Below are positions 59,297 to 64,000 of a stretch of 64,000 nt of DNA, piece after piece (position 1 is the stretch's first letter; each line of letters opens with the position of its first letter). The position numbers and the translations under genes are program-made. The notes beneath the pieces were generated by a model. That model saw only the letters and a list, made by a program, of their open reading frames with translations. It did no database searches and had not been told where the DNA came from. Source of the stretch: Marine Group I thaumarchaeote SCGC AAA799-D11 (GTDB lineage Archaea > Thermoproteota > Nitrososphaeria > Nitrososphaerales > Nitrosopumilaceae); assembly GCA_000746765.1 (NCBI GenBank), contig JOSY01000033.1, positions 1 through 64,000 on the forward strand, read 5' to 3'.

Positions 59297-60421
59297 CTAA
59301 GACAAAGGCAAAGTAATCGTAAACGTTGTAGGTTTGTTACTTACAGAAATTGTGCCACCATGTTGCTCAACAATACTCTTACAGATGACCAATCCCAGGC
59401 CAGTACCTGTGGTTTTTGTCGTGTACATAGGCTCAAAAATTTTGTCTAAATCTTTTTCAGAGATTCCAGGTCCAGAGTCCTTTATTTTGATTGTGAGGTT
59501 TTTAGAATCTGAGGCAAATTCCACATCAACTTCACCTTGACCATCAACTGCATGAACTGCATTATTGAGTAAGTTGGACATGACACCTTCCATCTTTCTT
59601 GCATCACATTTTATCGAGACATCATTTTCAGGCAAATTAATGACAATACCGTAACTAGGCTTTACATGATTCATCGCCAGTCTCAAGACACTCAAGAAAG
59701 AAGTTTTTTTCTTTTTGATTTCAGTGGTTCTTGCAAAATCCAATACATCTTCAATAATTCTATTCATATCCAAAACAGATGTCTGTAATCTAAACCATTT
59801 TTCTCTGTCTTGAGGATCCAGTTTTGCAAGAATCTCAGGGGTCAACATATCTGCATAAGTGTGAATAATTGTCAAAGGGTTTTTCAAATCATGTGCAATT
59901 CTACTTGCCATAGTACCAATAGTTGCAAGTCTTTCAGATTTTAACAGTGCACCACTTTTCTTTTCAACTTCTGAAAGCAATGTTACATTTTGTTTAAGAA
60001 GTTCATCTTCCATTCTCAACAATCTTTCTTGAATTTCTTTTTCCTTAGTAATATCATTTCTAATTGCAACATAGTTTTTGATTCCTTTCTCATCAGTGAT
60101 TGGAATGATTATTGTTTTTACCCAATAAAATGAACCATCTTTTGCTTTGTTTTTAATTTCACCTTCCCAAACTTTTCCACCAACAATAGTATCCCACATA
60201 TCTGCAAAAAATTCTGGAGAATGTTCATCAGATTTTAGTATTCGATGATCAGTTCCAATCAATTCATCAGCATCATATTTTGAAATTTTACAAAAATTTT
60301 TGTTTGCATAAATTATGACACCTTCTTCATCAGTGATTTCCACAATAGAATGATCAAATAGACGTTCTTCAAATTCAGAAATTTCTAAATTAATTTTCTT
60401 TAATGCCGTAGAAGTTTTCAT
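59297..60421 (-). CDS. PAS-domain sensor histidine kinase, soluble
   Basis: 374 residues with no membrane segment. A PAS domain (about 22-125) with ITDEEGVIIYANKNFCKISKYDADELIGTDHRILKSDEH and the PAC tail, a HisKA domain with H177 in RIAHDLKNPL, and an HATPase_c domain with the N box NNAVHAVDG, G1 DSGPGI and G2 TTGTGLGL. It would autophosphorylate on H177 and pass the phosphate on. No response regulator is in the window. The first gene upstream of the rRNA operon. Confidence 0.92.
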   Translation of the reverse strand: MKTSTALKKINLEISEFEERLFDHSIVEITDEEGVIIYANKNFCKISKYDADELIGTDHRILKSDEHSPEFFADMWDTIVGGKVWEGEIKNKAKDGSFYWVKTIIIPITDEKGIKNYVAIRNDITKEKEIQERLLRMEDELLKQNVTLLSEVEKKSGALLKSERLATIGTMASRIAHDLKNPLTIIHTYADMLTPEILAKLDPQDREKWFRLQTSVLDMNRIIEDVLDFARTTEIKKKKTSFLSVLRLAMNHVKPSYGIVINLPENDVSIKCDARKMEGVMSNLLNNAVHAVDGQGEVDVEFASDSKNLTIKIKDSGPGISEKDLDKIFEPMYTTKTTGTGLGLVICKSIVEQHGGTISVSNKPTTFTITLPLS

Positions 60422-60647
60422 GTACAGTATACGATCTCATTTGATATAATACAAACGGTTGTGTGTTATTTTCGATAACAAAGTAAATAGTCGTGTATAG
60501 TTTCCACTAAGGAGTTTCAAATTAAAAAAATTACATAGCATCCGCTAAGCATGATTAAAAATGAAATCATCGTACAAGTCGTGTATATTCCACTTTGATG
60601 AATGAAAATGATTCATCGCGCATAGTCTCTATGTAAGTGGCTGAACC
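60422..60647 (-). other. 23S rRNA trailer: processing stem, hairpins and T-run
   Basis: No gene. Reading downstream of 23S on the minus strand: bases 60645-60637 and 60627-60620 pair with 63632-63640 and 63650-63657 at the 23S 5' side. Further on, 60597-60617 is a perfect 7-bp hairpin (GATGAAT/ATTCATC), a second short hairpin lies near 60563-60585, and a run of seven T (minus strand) at about 60524-60530 could end transcription. Confidence 0.6.
60522..60531 (-). terminator. Oligo-T terminator after the rRNA operon
   Basis: On the minus strand a run TAATTTTTTTAA follows the 23S trailer, consistent with archaeal terminators, which need only a short T-tract. Strength cannot be judged. Confidence 0.4.
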
Positions 60648-63628
<2,981 letters not shown>

Positions 63629-63778
63629 AAATTCAGCCACATATTACACGACTATGCACGACGATCATTGCAAGTCCCCTGGCAGGGACCCACTACATCC
63701 TTCATACACCACTTTCGTGATGCATTGCATCGATGATTTGATGTGAAGATTAGTGCATCCGAACACTTTCCTTATCTA
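63629..63778 (-). other. 16S-23S spacer without a tRNA gene
   Basis: About 150 bp. No cloverleaf or CCA-like acceptor stem is seen; most Euryarchaeota have tRNA-Ala here, while Thaumarchaeota lack it. The 23S leader half of the processing stem (63632-63657) and a GATGCAATGCATC hairpin (about 63719-63731) lie within. No 5S gene follows the operon in the window, as usual in this phylum. Confidence 0.8.

Positions 63779-64000
<222 letters not shown>

Noticed and set aside
63640-63778. tRNA gene in the 16S-23S spacer
   Set aside because: No cloverleaf or anticodon loop can be drawn; the short palindromes fit processing elements.

Overview
The window looks like a chromosomal segment of a marine ammonia-oxidising archaeon of the Nitrosopumilus type (phylum Nitrososphaerota/Thaumarchaeota). 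The DNA is AT-rich. It carries archaeal factors (two TFB genes, a family B DNA polymerase and NreA with PCNA-binding tails, a Hef-like helicase, archaeal NMN adenylyltransferase, archaeal triosephosphate isomerase), a thaumarchaeal-type parvulin, the methylmalonyl-CoA part of the 3-hydroxypropionate/4-hydroxybutyrate carbon-fixation cycle, and a linked 16S-23S rRNA operon with no tRNA in the spacer. Assignments rest on reading motifs and remembered families; no database search was possible.

Layout. 1-8.6 kb: regulator fragment, small proteins, parvulin, Hef-like helicase, dCMP deaminase, PolB and a SemiSWEET-like protein. 8.6-20 kb: central carbon metabolism (TPI, pyruvate phosphate dikinase, an HTH-CBS regulator, methylmalonyl-CoA epimerase, mutase large subunit, MeaB-type GTPase, M1 aminopeptidase, B12-binding mutase small subunit, ketol-acid reductoisomerase). 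20-29.7 kb: NAD metabolism (NMN adenylyltransferase, NAD synthase), MetRS, CysRS, S-adenosylhomocysteine hydrolase, a Rieske protein and an EF-Tu-like pseudo-GTPase. 44-51 kb: a TGS GTPase, biotin ligase, a secreted metalloprotease, a canonical TFB and a phosphoribosyltransferase. 51.5-55 kb: a polyhydroxyalkanoate island (PhaE, PhaC, a phasin-like protein, an AbrB-tailed phasin-like protein, an alpha/beta hydrolase). 55-60.4 kb: USP, MsrA, a methyltransferase, an RDD protein and a PAS histidine kinase. 60.6-64 kb: 23S and the 3' end of 16S rRNA on the minus strand.

The most unusual part is 29.7-44 kb. Nine intergenic promoters there share a box, TTRGCACTAG or a one-base variant, whose CACTAG core starts exactly 25 bp upstream of an AT-rich TATA-like element. 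Four of them also have a second CACTAG-like copy exactly 19 bp after the first, next to the TATA element. I found no comparable box-TATA pair in other intergenic regions by eye. The promoters face a pyrimidine-dimer DNA glycosylase operon, a 2OG-Fe(II) oxygenase operon, a secreted repeat protein, a membrane SDR operon, a B12-binding protein with the W-x9-EH signature of CarH-type photoreceptors, an SRPBCC operon containing a frameshifted gene, a microprotein, and a zinc-ribbon/divergent-TFB operon. A YbgA (DUF1722) homologue and the repair factor NreA lie between them. I infer a light- or UV-response regulon, perhaps with the B12 protein as sensor and the divergent TFB as effector. The promoter geometry is seen directly; the function is inferred.

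Cofactor logic links the regions: adenosylcobalamin serves methylmalonyl-CoA mutase and could also serve the CarH-like protein. Many short zinc-ribbon genes (39-64 codons) lie in overlapping operons and would be missed by length-filtered gene calling.
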